Shown: positions 1 through 11,361 of the stretch, in pieces | Position numbering within the stretch: position 1 is the stretch's first letter | Layout: each line of letters opens with the position of its first letter | NCBI GenBank assembly: GCA_033239005.1 | Contig: BSQZ01000036.1 | Location: 3,537,001-3,601,000 of the forward strand | DNA length: 64,000 bases | From: Lamellibrachia satsuma | Lineage: Eukaryota; Annelida; Polychaeta; Sabellida; Siboglinidae | Direction of reading: 5' to 3' | Translations under genes and position numbers: made by a program | The notes under the pieces: model-generated | What the model was told of the DNA's origin: nothing | The model's input: the letters and a program-made list of their open reading frames with translations, nothing else | Databases searched by the model: none

Positions 1-115
1 GGTGTTGTATTGCGTCATGACGGGAGCGTTCTCACTCGGAAGTGCTGCGCCAAATATGCAAGCATTTTCTGCGGCTCGTGGAGCCGCGGCAGCCATCTTT
101 GATATCATCGATCAG
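1..115 (+). CDS. ABCB1-like: ABCB1-like exon: end of TMD1 (last helix)
   Basis: Base 1 is the last base of a codon, and 38 codons follow from base 2. The peptide (VLYCVMTGAFSLGSAAPNMQ, then a segment ending ARGAAAAIFDIIDQ) matches the last TMD1 helix and the elbow before NBD1 in P-glycoproteins. It ends in phase 0 at a GT donor (116). It may begin upstream of the window. The neighbouring exon at 646 continues the same frame. Confidence 0.9.
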
Positions 116-645
116 GTCCGCATACTTTTCTTGTCAACATAGCACAGCAATATGCGTAGTTCGGACGACGGCCAATCCGCTTGACGAAACCGTGCTATAA
201 GTTGAAATCCACATAAAAAATGTAACATACGTGTCGTAACAGGTTGTGACATAAGCATTTTGAAAATAACTAATCAATTAGTTAATTTATCTGAATTTTC
301 CCATGAAACTGTTTTGCTTATTTTGCTGTTCGGCTACTATAAGCATTGGACGAAGAATTTTGAATGTTGATTTATTCTTTTAATTTATTAGTTTAATTAT
401 TCGTACTCAGTAAAACATGTATACATTTGTTTCTGGCTTCTTGTGCATGGCAATAATTATAACCGCTTAATCAAAATTAATCGTACAAAAAGGATGGTAT
501 TATGTATTTTTTTGTAATTACTGTAATCCATTTAATATTACTTCTATTTCCTTGCAGTGTCCGATTTAAGCATTCATCGAGTGATTATAGAACACCGTGG
601 TGTCCATAATAAGCAATTTCAGCGAATGCATTTCTTTTTGTTTAG
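116..645 (+). other. intron, 530 bp, nothing recognised
   Basis: AT-rich intronic sequence between two ABCB exons. The acceptor is preceded by a T-rich tract and TTTAG at 641-645. I see no repeat or coding signal in it. Confidence 0.7.
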
Positions 646-753
646 ACATCCGTTATACACCGGACACACGAAAACATCAAGCCCAAGATAATATCAGGGA
701 ATATTGAACTAAGAGATATAACGTTCAAGTACCCGTCAAGGCCCAAGGTTCAG
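646..753 (+). CDS. ABCB1-like: ABCB1-like exon: start of NBD1 (A-loop)
   Basis: Thirty-six codons in phase 0 between acceptor TTTAG (641-645) and donor GTAAAA (754). The peptide runs from TSVIHRTHENIKPKI to ISGNIELRDITFKYPSRPKV. It matches the NBD1 entry strand and the A-loop, whose Tyr (in FKYPSRP) stacks on the adenine of ATP. The exon has no ATG, so a start-codon ORF search misses it. The next exon is about 28 kb downstream. Confidence 0.9.
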
Positions 754-1181
754 GTAAAAGAATGCCTTATTCATGACAGAATAACCTAGATCCTTTTGTA
801 AAAATACGATACCGTAAGATATATTAGTGTGATAAATTGTAATACAGGTTTGATGTAAAATAACGCACAAAAGATAAAGAACGCAAACTATCTACCGAAG
901 AACATTGATGCAAATTGAACTGCACCTGATGATAGGGTTACGTGATGAAAGCGCTCTTCTACAATACTGGGCAACGGAATGCAGACATATGCATTAACAA
1001 TTAGAAGTGCAGAAAATGACTAAAAATTGGTTACCTATCACAGTTAGGACGCTTCGATTTATGCCGTTGGTCTTCTAGTGCGCACCGGAGTGGAAAGGCG
1101 CGACTGTCGTCGAGTGTGTGATTCATAACGGTATCGCATAACGGTATCGGTTGTTACAATCGTGTATTGTCGTCATTCACA

Positions 1182-1830
1182 ATGGGGAAGACGCGTGCCG
1201 CATCCAGTACTGACTCTCCTGGTGTGGATGATTCGCAAATAACCAACGTCAACGAAGCTCTTGTCCGTCAGGAGGCAATGTTCTTGAAGATGTTGGACGT
1301 CCAACAAAAACATTCCAATCGTGCAGTCAAGCCTTCATGGATTCGACCAATTAACAAGTTCGTGTCTGAGAACGTTCGAACACAAGCTGGACTTCGAACT
1401 AGCCTCATTTCGAAGTAATAAAAAGAAGAAACAATTGTCCAACGTAAACATCACCGCAACACAAATGTCTTCCCTTGACCCTGGTCTGCCGAAACTATCA
1501 GGAACCGTTGATTACCTGGATAACCAATCCAGAAGGTCGAACCTGCGGGTCGACGGGATTGCGGAAATCCCAGAGATTTTGGCACAGGTAGAAGAAGATG
1601 TTCGTACAAAGCTGGCGAAAGAACTTAACACCCCGGAGGAAGCATCAAGAACATCGCAATTGAAAGGGTCTACCGTGTTCGTGGTAGTGGCGCTGCTAAG
1701 ACAAGAACAGTAGTGGTGACTTTCGAAAAGTACAAAGAAAAAGAACTTGTGCTATAAGCAGCTAGAGAAAATCGACCGAAAGGACTCTACGTTAAAGGGG
1801 GGGTGAAGCACTCGAACAACCATAGCCCAA
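1182..1830 (+). pseudogene. L1-type LINE ORF1 remnant (coiled coil/RRM-like), frameshifted
   Basis: ATG at 1182 opens a peptide MGKTRAASSTDSP, then VNEALVRQEAMFLKML (helical). The frame then shifts: 1440-1713 reads through LDNQSRRSNLRVDGI, the typical entry to the RRM-like domain of L1/Tx1 ORF1 proteins. A further frame at about 1650-1770 reads VYRVRGSGAAKTRTVVVTF, the next conserved block. At least two frame changes make it non-functional. No ORF2 follows, so this is a truncated copy. Confidence 0.6.
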
Positions 1831-1839
1831 ACATAATAA

Positions 1840-3620
1840 CATACCATTTACAGTATATATCACCCTTATATGATGGGCGCAACGCCACGGTAATTTTGTA
1901 ATATCCTTTTAAACTTTGCCATTATCTTCGCTGGGCGGCGCCATATTGCTCTGCGGGGGGCTCAGCAGCAGAGTGGTTTGAGTACGAGCTCCTGGCACGG
2001 CGTTCACACAGTAAAAACCTCTCGGAAAAACGGCCGAAACGCATGGAAAATCGAATAAAAAGAAAACTGGTGTACACTGGATGGCTCCTGGATATATCAA
2101 CTAGTACTACAAATGCAAGGAAAAAACTTTTGATCGACTTCCGAGGAAGAATTTGCAGCGGAAAAGGTGGTTGCAAATGCGGAAATTGCCGTGTCCGCCA
2201 GCCGCAGGCACTGCGAGCGACCACTTTTCCGATGCAAATTACAAGACAAAAGACTGTGATGAGCATGGACAGACGGTGAGCATCAAGATGTCATTCTTGG
2301 TCAAAGACACCGTTCCATCTTAGATTTTTTTCCGCATATGACCATGCATCTACAGACTATTCTGCGACAAGGAAACGTCAGATATCAAAGGGCAGAGCGA
2401 TGCGCAGGAAGCGACGAGCCGAAACCAGGTTAGTAAATTGGATTACCGTTACCATTGTGACTTATCACTACGATTACAATATAGTTCCACCCCAATAAGC
2501 ACAGCTGTGCTTCAACGTCAGCATATATATAATCCACAGTAAATCGAAATGTATGAATACAATAAAGTGCGAGTAAGTGTTAATAGTTTGATATAATTAC
2601 GAGTGTTTTCCTATCCGCCGATTTATTTTCGACGTGATCAGACGTACCGTCAATGCGTGGCCGTACTCAAAACAATAACAATAACTCAATAAGTGCTACA
2701 GGATATACTGCAGCCTTATAACATGGGCCATGGCGTATGTACTAGGCAAAATTATTCAAGAAAATAATTTGATATTATTTATTGACAGTCATAATAAGTC
2801 TCATACTCCAGTGTTCTAAATACCTAGAGACCAAGCGGCAAGCGTAAGGCTAAGCCTAAGGGGGTAGATGCATGGGAGAAACACACCAAAAGACAGTATA
2901 GACTATAGCGCAACAGCAGCCTACTGTTGCTGTTTACATTTCAAGTTCTTTATGGAAATATTTAAATATACAAATACTTTCATTGTGATTAAGTGCAAAT
3001 GCAGTTACACAAACTTTTTTAAAAGTATTTAAATATTTAATAAAATGTATTTCACCCATGCAATGTCTAGCTGGAGAGGAAACTAACTAAGGCATCGTCA
3101 TCTACCCAGTTGAACACTGTCAGATTACATGTCTGCTTTCTATAATGAAACTTTACAATTTCTGTCTGAATTCTTGTGACTTGACAATAAGGCAAAATTA
3201 TATAAAATTAATTTGCTTTATTGAGAAGATTAAACCCCACATGTAATAACCGGAAGTTCATAAAGAGATGTATTAATTACATTTTATTCTGAGTCGACTG
3301 ATAACACTGTAATGAATATCGTGGGGGGAGGGGGCAACTATCGGCAACCCACAATAGTATTAGTACAAGCTATACATATGAAGGAAGTCTATCAGGCATG
3401 GGGGTCAATTCTGTTTTGTCAATTCCAAAAAATCATTTCTAATTCCGCCTTGCAAAAAATCAATTCCAACTGTTAAAATCCTAGGCTAAAGAAAAATTCA
3501 AATCCAATTAGTTTTAACACAGTTTTATTTGTCACGTGTGCACAATCATATTTAATTAGATATGATTACAAAATTATTGTTCATTAAATACACACACACA
3601 CACATATATATATATATCAG
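1840..3620 (+). other. intronic stretch without confident features
   Basis: Contains one 78-codon open frame at 2043-2279 on the + strand, with a cysteine cluster (CSGKGGCKCGNCRV). I do not recognise it and cannot separate it from chance or an old transposon. A short (CA)n(TA)n tract is at 3588-3617. The rest is AT-rich with no visible structure. Confidence 0.5.
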
Positions 3621-3624
3621 GTCC

Positions 3625-3720
3625 AGGTCATTTGCCCCCCTCCCGGACATTTGCCCCTTTGTCACTTGCCCCCCAGACATTAGCCCCTTGCCTTATTCAA
3701 AATCTGGACATTTGCCCCCT
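3625..3720 (+). repeat. left terminal inverted repeat/subterminal repeats of a DNA transposon
   Basis: The segment has C-runs and repeated motifs: CGGACATTTGCCCC at about 3643, AGACATTAGCCCC at about 3673 and GGACATTTGCCCCC near 3707. Its outer ~32 bp are matched in inverted orientation by 9590-9623. Repeated subterminal motifs next to a TIR are typical transposase-binding architecture. Confidence 0.55.
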
Positions 3721-4041
3721 GTCTGTAGCCTCTGGTTTAGGTAGATGGCGCTGGTGAGGTGGCACATGTTTGAATAGTTGCTCTGAGTTGTTCCAACGGA
3801 TACTCCTGTTTCTAAAAGTGGAACTGACGCCAAAGTGTATGCATACCACAAATGAAGTGTTCACAACAGGATACTGACATTGAATGGACTGACCGTTAGA
3901 AATTGGTGGCATAAATCGAGGGTCAACTTGTCTTGGCTGGTCGAACTGACCCACGGCTGCGCAGCTTGACCTACATTACGATTAAGACCATTGTCCATTG
4001 CTGTCATTGTTTACATTCGAGTGACGCAGACAGCCGCATTG

Positions 4042-4917
4042 ATGGGCAAGCGTGGCAAGAAAGGACAAGAGCCAGTTTTGCGCAGTGCTACTAAACCTGG
4101 TGATAAGAAAAATACAGAACCGGATTCTGATTCAGATTCCGACAGTGACCAACTGCAGGCAACTGTTAAGAAGATTGTCTCTAAAAGCCTGACACATGTG
4201 ACTAGCGGCAGCAGCGGCTTAGGCGTGAGCACCCAGAAAAATATTGATGTACAGGCTCTGATACAGCAGCTGATGCCAGTGATAGTGGGTGCTGTCACGG
4301 CGGCAGTGACCGAGGCGGTTAGCAGAGCAATGGAAAAATCAGTATCAATGATGGAGAAACGATTTGAAAATGCCCAGAAACAGGTATTACTGCTACGATT
4401 CCAACACGATGAAATGGAACAGTATTCCAGGAGAGAATCAATCAGAGTCTTCGGAGTTGAAGGTGATACAGCCGAAGAATCCGAGGTCGATCTGATAAGA
4501 AAAATCATATCGATCGCAAAGAGTATCGACGTCATTATACAATCAAATGATATATCTGTGGCCCACAGAGTGGGAAAGTCGGGAGGTCGAGCAAGACCCG
4601 TGCTGGTGAAGTTTGTGTCCAGGCAATTGATAAAACAACTGATGATGAACAAAAAGAAACTTAAGACTGTAAGCGCCAACACTGATGCAAAGGTGTTCAT
4701 CACGGAAGACCTAACGCCGCTAAGATACAAACTTCTGATGATAGCCAAGCACGCAGACGCGGTTGACTATGCATACACACGCGACGGGCGCATCATCTGC
4801 AGCATCAAAGGCAACAAGATCACAATCCAGTCGCCTGATGATCTGTTTAAAGTTGGAATTGATCAACCAGATCTCAAGGCACTGGGACTTGGGTCCTACG
4901 TTCTCGGTGTTGAATAG
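4042..4917 (+). CDS. LINE ORF1 protein (coiled coil + RRM-like domain), intact, 291 aa
   Basis: The start at 4042 (MGKRGKKGQEP) is the first ATG of the frame; upstream codons are open but lack ATG. Order of regions: basic N-terminus; acidic SDSDSDSD stretch; helical/coiled-coil segment with repeated AVTAAVTEAV and MEKSVSMMEKR; then an RRM-like core starting ESIRVFGVEG and containing AHRVG and ARPVLVKF; then a C-terminal RNA-binding part. This is the layout of L1-type ORF1p, an RNA chaperone that coats LINE RNA. The frame ends in a lone TAG, and the same frame continues into ORF2. Confidence 0.8.
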   Translation: MGKRGKKGQEPVLRSATKPGDKKNTEPDSDSDSDSDQLQATVKKIVSKSLTHVTSGSSGLGVSTQKNIDVQALIQQLMPVIVGAVTAAVTEAVSRAMEKSVSMMEKRFENAQKQVLLLRFQHDEMEQYSRRESIRVFGVEGDTAEESEVDLIRKIISIAKSIDVIIQSNDISVAHRVGKSGGRARPVLVKFVSRQLIKQLMMNKKKLKTVSANTDAKVFITEDLTPLRYKLLMIAKHADAVDYAYTRDGRIICSIKGNKITIQSPDDLFKVGIDQPDLKALGLGSYVLGVE

Positions 4918-6150
4918 GACGGGGAAGGAAGATCCTCTTGTGAAGACGGAGGAACTAAGAGTTTAATTACAGAACAGAACTCTGCTTTGCAACCTGCTGT
5001 AACTAATATCAAATGTGTTCTACTTAATGTTTGTGGCTTAATGACCAGGCTGAGATCGCCTGACTTTGATTTCTTTATTTCAGAATATGATTTAATATTT
5101 CTAACAGAAACAAAACTGGATGATCTTGACATAATTGATATAGATGGCTTTGATTGCCATACAATGAATAGAACAAAATTTAAATCTAAATCCGGAGGAG
5201 TAGCATTACTGATTAAGAACTCTCTGTCTAACACTATTGAAATTGTACATGGAGATACAAATTGTGTACTATGGTTCAAATCAAATGTTAATTTGCTTGG
5301 GTATGAAGCATTATGGGGAATAGTTTATATTCCGCCAGAGAATTCTATTTATTCATCAGCTAGCCTGTTTGATGATATAGAAAATGACACTGTAAACCTG
5401 AGGAATGACTTAAACAGCCCATTGTATTTAGTTGGTGACTTTAATGCCCGAACTGGTAATTTATGTGATTTTATTGAGTTTAACGATCGAAATATGATGT
5501 TGAATGACTTTGACGAAGATATAATGCAACAGTTAATGGGAAAAAATAATTCAGATAATGTAGGCATACCACTGGATAGAAATTCAATAGATAAAAAGAC
5601 AAATAATTATGGACACAGGTTAATCACATTGTGTAAAAGTCTAAATGTCCATATTGTTAATGGCAGGATTGGTGTCGATAGGGACAGAGGTGCAACTACA
5701 TGCAAAAATGTAAGCACTGTTGATTATATTCTTGTTTCTCCACAATCATTTAATAATATAATGGAATTTGAGGTTTTGGAATTTGATGAATTGTTATCTG
5801 ATGCTCACAACCCTGTTAAAATGGGCTTTAAATGTACCATGCAACATCCAATTGTTCCAACAATAAGGGAGGATGAGATGACTGAGAATGATGATACTGC
5901 CCAATTTAACAAACCAAAATGGGTTAAGGATTGTGAATCGAGCTTTAAAAGTAGTATTAATTTGAAGGATGTTGTAGATATAGAGAAAGATCTTGACAAT
6001 TTAATGTGTAATGATATTGATGAGGCTTCAGTAAATGATATAGTAAATCGCATTAATGATATATTAAAAAGTGCTGCTAAAATGGTTGGTTGTATGAAGG
6101 ATAACTATAGACCTACAATGAAGGGTAAAAGCATTGACAAAAAGCTAACG
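4918..6150 (+). pseudogene. LINE ORF2 part 1: AP-type endonuclease
   Basis: In the same frame as ORF1, directly after its TAG. It is open with no in-frame ATG until 5041, which lies inside the first endonuclease motif (VLLNVCGL). Later motifs are FLTETKLDD, GGVALLIK, VGDFNARTG, VDYILVS and a terminal SDAHNPV (the SDH-like block). This nuclease nicks target DNA to prime reverse transcription. Near 6150 the frame is lost: the residues expected next (KPWFNQACKERRKHYF) are read in another frame. This indicates a one-base indel near an A-run. Confidence 0.8.
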
Positions 6151-7882
6151 ATAAACCATGGTTTAATCAAGCCTGTAAAGAAAGGAGAAAACATTACTTT
6201 CAAGCCAAGGCAGTGTACTGTAAAGATAAAACTGATGTTAATAGAAATGCCAAACATATTGCAAGTAGGAACTATAAAAAGGAAATTAACAAGCAGCACA
6301 AATTGTATTTTAAGGATTTTGCAAATAAATTAAGAAATATGAAGAGTAAGAATCCAAAGGACTACTGGAAAATTATTAATGAGTCGAAAGGTGACAAAGG
6401 TAAAGAAATCAATACAGTTAATACTAACACTTTTTTTGAACACTTTAAGAAGTTAAGTTTTAGTGAGGAGGAGGATCAGAATGACTATGATTATGAAAAT
6501 TTTGCAAACAATAATAATAATATTTTTTTAAATAGTATGTTTACAGCTGAGGAAGTAAGAAATGGTATACATAAGTTAAAAAACAACAAAGCGTGTGGGT
6601 TGGACCTAATCCTAAATGAGTTCCTAAAACATTCTGAGGATTGTATGATCTCTGTATATGTTAAATTGTTTAATGTCATACTAAAATCTGGCCATATTCC
6701 TAAAGATTGGGCCATGGGTATTATTTTGCCAATTTATAAAAATAACGGTCCTGTAACTAACCCAGATAACTACAGAGGGATCACACTGCTCAGTTGCTTT
6801 TGCAAATTATTCACCTCTGTTTTGAATAATAGGTTAACTGAATATATTGATGAATTGGGAATAATGGGGGAGGAACAAACTGGATTTCGGCATGATTATT
6901 CCACAATGGATCATGTATTTGTCTTGAAAAATTTAATCGATTTATACTTAAATAAAAGGAAGCGCTTATACTGTGCCTTTGTAGACTACAGAAAGGCTTT
7001 TGACACTGTAAACAGAACATTCCTATGGTTGAAATTATTATCAAATAATATTGATGGAAACATTTTCACTGTGATATTTAACTTATATAAGGAAGCCAAA
7101 TCATGTATTATGAATACATTTACAAAACATTTGTCACCTTTCTTCCCATGCAATATTGGAGTTCGACAAGGCGAAAATTTGTCACCACTAATGTTTGCAT
7201 TATTTTTGAATGATCTTGAAACACATCTGTCAAATGCATATGGGGGTTTAACCTACATTTCTAGTCTAATGGAAAAGTGTTTTGAAAAAGAGGACATTGT
7301 TGTGTATCTAAAGCTTTTTGTGTTGCTGTATGCTGATGATACAATTGTATTAGCAGAGTCACCTACTCAGTTACAATCTGCACTTGACGCCCTATTTAAC
7401 TATTGCAAAACTTGGAAATTGCATGTTAATACTGCCAAAACTAAGGTGTTAGTATTCTCAAGGGGGAAGATTAGAAAATTGCCAGAATTTAAATTTGGAC
7501 CAAATAAGCTTGCCATTGTAGATAAGTATAACTATCTAGGAATTAATTTTAACTATAATGGTAGATTCTCTAAAGCAATCAGACATTTATATGAACAGGC
7601 AAACCGAGCAATGTTATGTTTAATTTCTAAAGCTAGGAAGCTAAAACTCCCTGTTGATATCCAGTTAGAACTATTTGATTCCCTTATATGCCCAATATTG
7701 TTATATGGATGTGAAGTATGGGGATGTGAAAATATTATGTTAATTGAAAAGCTACATAGGAAATTTTGTAAAATTTTACTTGGGGTAAACAATAGAACAC
7801 ATACTTCCATGGTTTATGGAGAACTTGGGCAATTTCCACTAAATATTAAAATAAGCAGTAGATTGTTGAATTTTTGGGGAAA
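6150..7882 (+). pseudogene. LINE ORF2 part 2: reverse transcriptase
   Basis: Open through 7889 after the frame change. RT blocks are visible in order: NNKACGLDLILNEFLK, ILPIYKNNG with DNYRGITLLSC, FRHDYSTMDHV, AFVDYRKAFDTVNR, GVRQGENLSPLMFALFLNDL, and catalytic LLYADDTIVL at about 7330. Both Asp of YADD are present. The thumb region follows (KLHVNTAKTKVLVFS, then ILLYGCEVWG). The frame breaks again at a T5G4 run around 7871-7880. Confidence 0.85.
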
Positions 7883-8509
7883 CTATTGATGGGAAAGGAA
7901 TCTAAACTGTCTTGCATTATGTATAAATTATTATATCAATTATATGTTAAAAATATCTTTGAATCCCCTTGGATTACTCATGTTAAATACATTTTAAATA
8001 ACACTGGCCTATCTAACTTGTGGCTGAATCAAGAAATAGTGAATCTTAAATGGTTTAAAGCAGTTGTCAAATTGAAACTTACTGACCAGTATCATCAGCA
8101 GTGGGGTAGTAATATTTGCAATAGCGATGGGTGTATAACCTACAGAATAATTAAACATGATTTTAAAATGGAGAAATATTTGCTGGTGTTACCACCAAAT
8201 CTATCTAGACCTCTGTGTAAATTTCGTACTTGTAATAATCGGTTGCCTATTCAGCAAGGCAGGTATAGTGGAATCGATAGGCAAGAGAGATTTTGTACTC
8301 TGTGTGATTGTAATGATATTGGAGATGAGTTTCATTATTTGTTTAAATGTACTTTTTTTCAAGAAGCTAGAATTAAATTTATTTCTAGATATTATTTTGT
8401 GAGACCAAACACTTTAAAAATGGACCAGTTGTTTAATTTGACAAGCCATGCAAAGCTAATTAAATTATGTAAATTCGTACAGGAGATTTTAAATAGCTTT
8501 AAGTTGTAA
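7874..8509 (+). pseudogene. LINE ORF2 part 3: C-terminal domain with CCHC-like zinc motif
   Basis: Continues ORF2 after the frame change (KLLMGKESKLSCIMYKLLY). It ends with CTLCDCNDIGDEFHYLFKC, a C-x2-C...H...C pattern common at LINE ORF2 C-termini. The stop is at 8507-8509, followed by a ~190 bp 3' UTR. This part is uninterrupted. Confidence 0.8.
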
Positions 8510-8759
8510 GTAGATCTTCCTGTGATACTTTTGTGTTTTGTATTTTGGTAAAACCATTTACCAATGTAATTTATAAGTATTATTGAAGCCTGGATTACAT
8601 ACACTTATAGCCATCTCACATTGTAACAGTATGCAACATTGTGATTCTCATGTAACCTAATAAGGTTTTTGAGAATAAAGTTGATGATGATGATGATGAT
8701 GGATTGTTTGTAAGTTTTTTAAGAAATGTTTTTTTAACTTATTTTTTTTTCTGAACATG

Positions 8760-9480
8760 AATTCAAGATATATATTACCCTAATTGCAATTAATGTTCTT
8801 TGTGCCAGATCAGCCAAGTAAATTACTTTATATAGTTGGAGATGATCCTGTAATCAACGGATTATCTTTATTGCAATTGTGGAAGAAGCCAGTGACATTA
8901 GGACCTGGACCTGTTAGCACAATTGAGGATATTTGAAAAAAGCCATCTCAACAAGGTTTCTTTTGAATTGCATTTACCATGGAGAGTTGGAGTGACTCCA
9001 TTTTCCTATAAAACTGGATGCACAAGCCAGAGTTGTCAGAATTCACTTATAACTTCACCATGGAAATTACTACTAGCATCTGAGGAGGTCAGAAGCTATG
9101 TTTTGAGTGTCATTCCTGCACCAAGAAGGGGGACCAACAAGATTACTCTTCAATGGGAGTGAAGCCAGCATCGATCCTGATCATGCAAGGGTGCTGTGGT
9201 CACTGATCTGATCTCCAGATCCAGAATGCGATCAACAAGACTGCCTGCAACCATGATGGTGACACGGCACAGATAGAAGCTGCCAAGGTCGGTGAGGACC
9301 TGAAAACTAAGGCAGCTAATACCAGGGGCACTCCAAACCAGCTGATCTCTGACTCGTTACTGTCCACCACTGTTTGTGGAAGCATCACCCCAAGGACCCA
9401 TCTTCCACCACTGATCTGACTATCAATGATACCTGGAAGACAACTGGTGACAAGAACATCTCATACACACTCCAGGGGAT
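8760..9480 (+). pseudogene. DNA-transposon coding remnant with FLYWCH-like segment
   Basis: At about 9205-9414 one frame reads NAINKTACNHDGDTAQIEAA, then KVGEDLKTKAANTRGTPNQL. This resembles the end of a FLYWCH zinc finger (His near the end, then the 'aeIK.rA..t..tP..ii' helix) as found in Mutator-like transposases. Upstream (8923-9162) is an open frame without a recognised domain. The copy has stops and looks degraded. The similarity is from memory of the family pattern, so confidence is modest. Confidence 0.35.
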
Positions 9481-9589
9481 AGGCCATTGCATTAGGCTAA
9501 AGTGACTTTGACTTGTCATTGAATGTTATGTTATTGTAGTAATAATGATAAAACTGCAAACTGATTTTCACTTGTCAACTATCATAGAA

Positions 9590-9626
9590 AAAAGGGGCAG
9601 ATGTCCGGGGGGGGGGAGCAAATATG
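9590..9626 (-). repeat. right terminal inverted repeat matching 3625-3660
   Basis: The reverse complement reads ATATTTGCTCCCC, then CGGACATCTGCCCC. It aligns with the left end (CATTTGCCCCCC, then CGGACATTTGCCCC) with few mismatches. Together with the left end it defines an element of about 6.0 kb, including the inner LINE. Confidence 0.55.
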
Positions 9627-9865
9627 CTAGGAGTCAGATTTATATCGCTATCAGTGGTGGTATCATAAATTTACTGGAAAGTTTGAGTCTTCAACATCCT
9701 AATCTCCAACATGTATTCTCCATGGGGACATTTTTAATTACTACAAAGGGCAAACCCTACAGCCACATGTAACAGCATTGTACAGATGACCAGTGACATG
9801 TTTATTATGGGAAACTTGTGGGCTGAACATTAGGCTTGGATAAACAAGGGGCTGCATTCAAGTGG

Positions 9866-11021
9866 GGTAGGCTTCCTAAAAGCAAGGTCATGTCTAACCA
9901 ATTTCTTATGTTTTTTAGAAGAAATTACAAAGTGGGTAGATGACGGGTCACCAGTTGTCTACTTAGATTTTCAGAAAGCTTTCGATAAAGTGCCACATCA
10001 AAGATTGTTACTTAAACTAAAAGCCCATGGTATAGGCAATGATGTAATCAACTGGATAGAAAAGTGGCTTACACACAGAAGACAGAGAGTTATAGTAGAT
10101 GGTGAGATTTCAAACTGGAAATCTGTTTTGAGTGGGGTACCACAGGGATCAGTATTAGGCCCTATACTGTTTTTAATATATATAAATGATTTGGAGGATG
10201 ACATATCTAGCAAAGTACTCAAATTTGCAGATGACACAAAAATATTCAGAAAGGTTACTAATGATACAGATAAACAAAGTTTACAGGATGATCTAGAAAA
10301 ATTTTTTAAATGGTCAGAAAAATGGCAAATGTTATTCAATTTTGGGAAGTGTAAATGTATACACATAGGACATGGAAATATGGACGAGGAATATAAAATG
10401 GGGGATGCTGTACTAGGTAGAACCACACAAGAAAAGGATTTAGGAGTAACATTTAATGCTGACATGAAAGTTTCAGAGCAATGTGGGATTGCTGCTTCGA
10501 AAGGAAATCAATTTCTAGGGCTAATTAGGAGAACTATCACGTATAAGGAGAAACATCTAATTGTACTCCTGTACAAAGCAATAGTTAGACCACATTTGGA
10601 ATATTGTATTCAAGCATGAAGGCCATATCGTAAAAAAAGACATAGATAAGCTAGAAAGAATACAACGAAGAGCAACTAAAATGATTCCAGAATTAACAGA
10701 CCTTAGTTACGAAAGTCGCTTATTACAATGTGGTTTGACAACACTAGAGACCAGGAGACTAAGAGGAGACCAAATAGAAGTGTTTAAGATAGTGAACGGT
10801 TATGAGGATGTTGATAGGAATATGTTCTTCAAACTTAAAGAAGGCAGTAGAACCAGAGGACACAAAGCAGCATTAGTTAAGGAGCAGTGTAGGTTGGACA
10901 TGAGAAACTACTCTTTCTCACAGAGGTTGATAAATGAATGGAACAAACTGCCAAATGATTGTGTTAATATTAGTAGTGTGAATATGTTTAAAAATAGAAT
11001 TGACAGATATCTGATAAGGGC
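9866..11021 (+). mobile_element. CR1-like LINE fragment: RT domain, truncated at both ends
   Basis: 9870-10619 reads DFQKAFDKVPHQRLLLKLKA, GVPQGSVLGPILFLIYINDL and KFADDTKIFRK, intact RT motifs. At 10618 a TGA replaces the Trp codon of QAWRPYRK, and an extra A shifts the frame. 10681-11010 continues with MIPELTDLSYESRLLQCGLT and RLINEWNKLPNDC. It lacks EN, the 3' UTR and the TTGTTAAATC-type tail seen in other copies. Confidence 0.85.
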
Positions 11022-11311
11022 ATATCTCTTTTTGATGCAAATGCTTGATTATATTGTTCTTGGTCACAATGTTTCAATACCAGAGTACACAGTGTCTATG
11101 CTGTAATGTTGACAACTTCCTGGCTGTTACCAGATTCATGGTGATATGCTAATAGCAGACAAATATGATTTTAAAAGTAATATAAATAAATATAAGGGTA
11201 AATATTAACAGTATCAATGTCTGTGGGGCTTTTGTCCATGCACCATACTATCTAGCAGATGCTTTCAGTATAATACCTAATAATTATATATATATACATA
11301 TATACACATAT

Positions 11312-11361
<50 letters not shown>

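Larger units (their letters stand above)
4000..8700 (+). mobile_element. nearly full-length LINE (ORF1 + EN/RT ORF2)
   Basis: Contains an intact ORF1 (4042-4917), an endonuclease-reverse transcriptase frame (about 4918-8509) broken by two indels, a 3' UTR, AATAAA at about 8675 and a terminal (GAT)n tail ending near 8700. LINE 3' ends in simple repeats are established for several clades. The 5' boundary is approximate. It sits between two parts of an apparent DNA transposon (3625 and 9623), so it probably inserted into that element. No target-site duplication was identified. Confidence 0.85.

Noticed and set aside
2043..2279. Cys-containing 78-codon ORF as a host gene
   Set aside because: No recognised domain, splice context or neighbouring exon; left only as a note in the intron description.
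4011..4748. 245-codon minus-strand open frame
   Set aside because: Shadow of the intact LINE ORF1 on the + strand; no motif of its own.
9998..10465. 155-codon minus-strand frame (also at 31574-32008 and 62155-62577)
   Set aside because: The same antisense frame appears wherever the CR1-like RT occurs; it is the complement of conserved RT codons.
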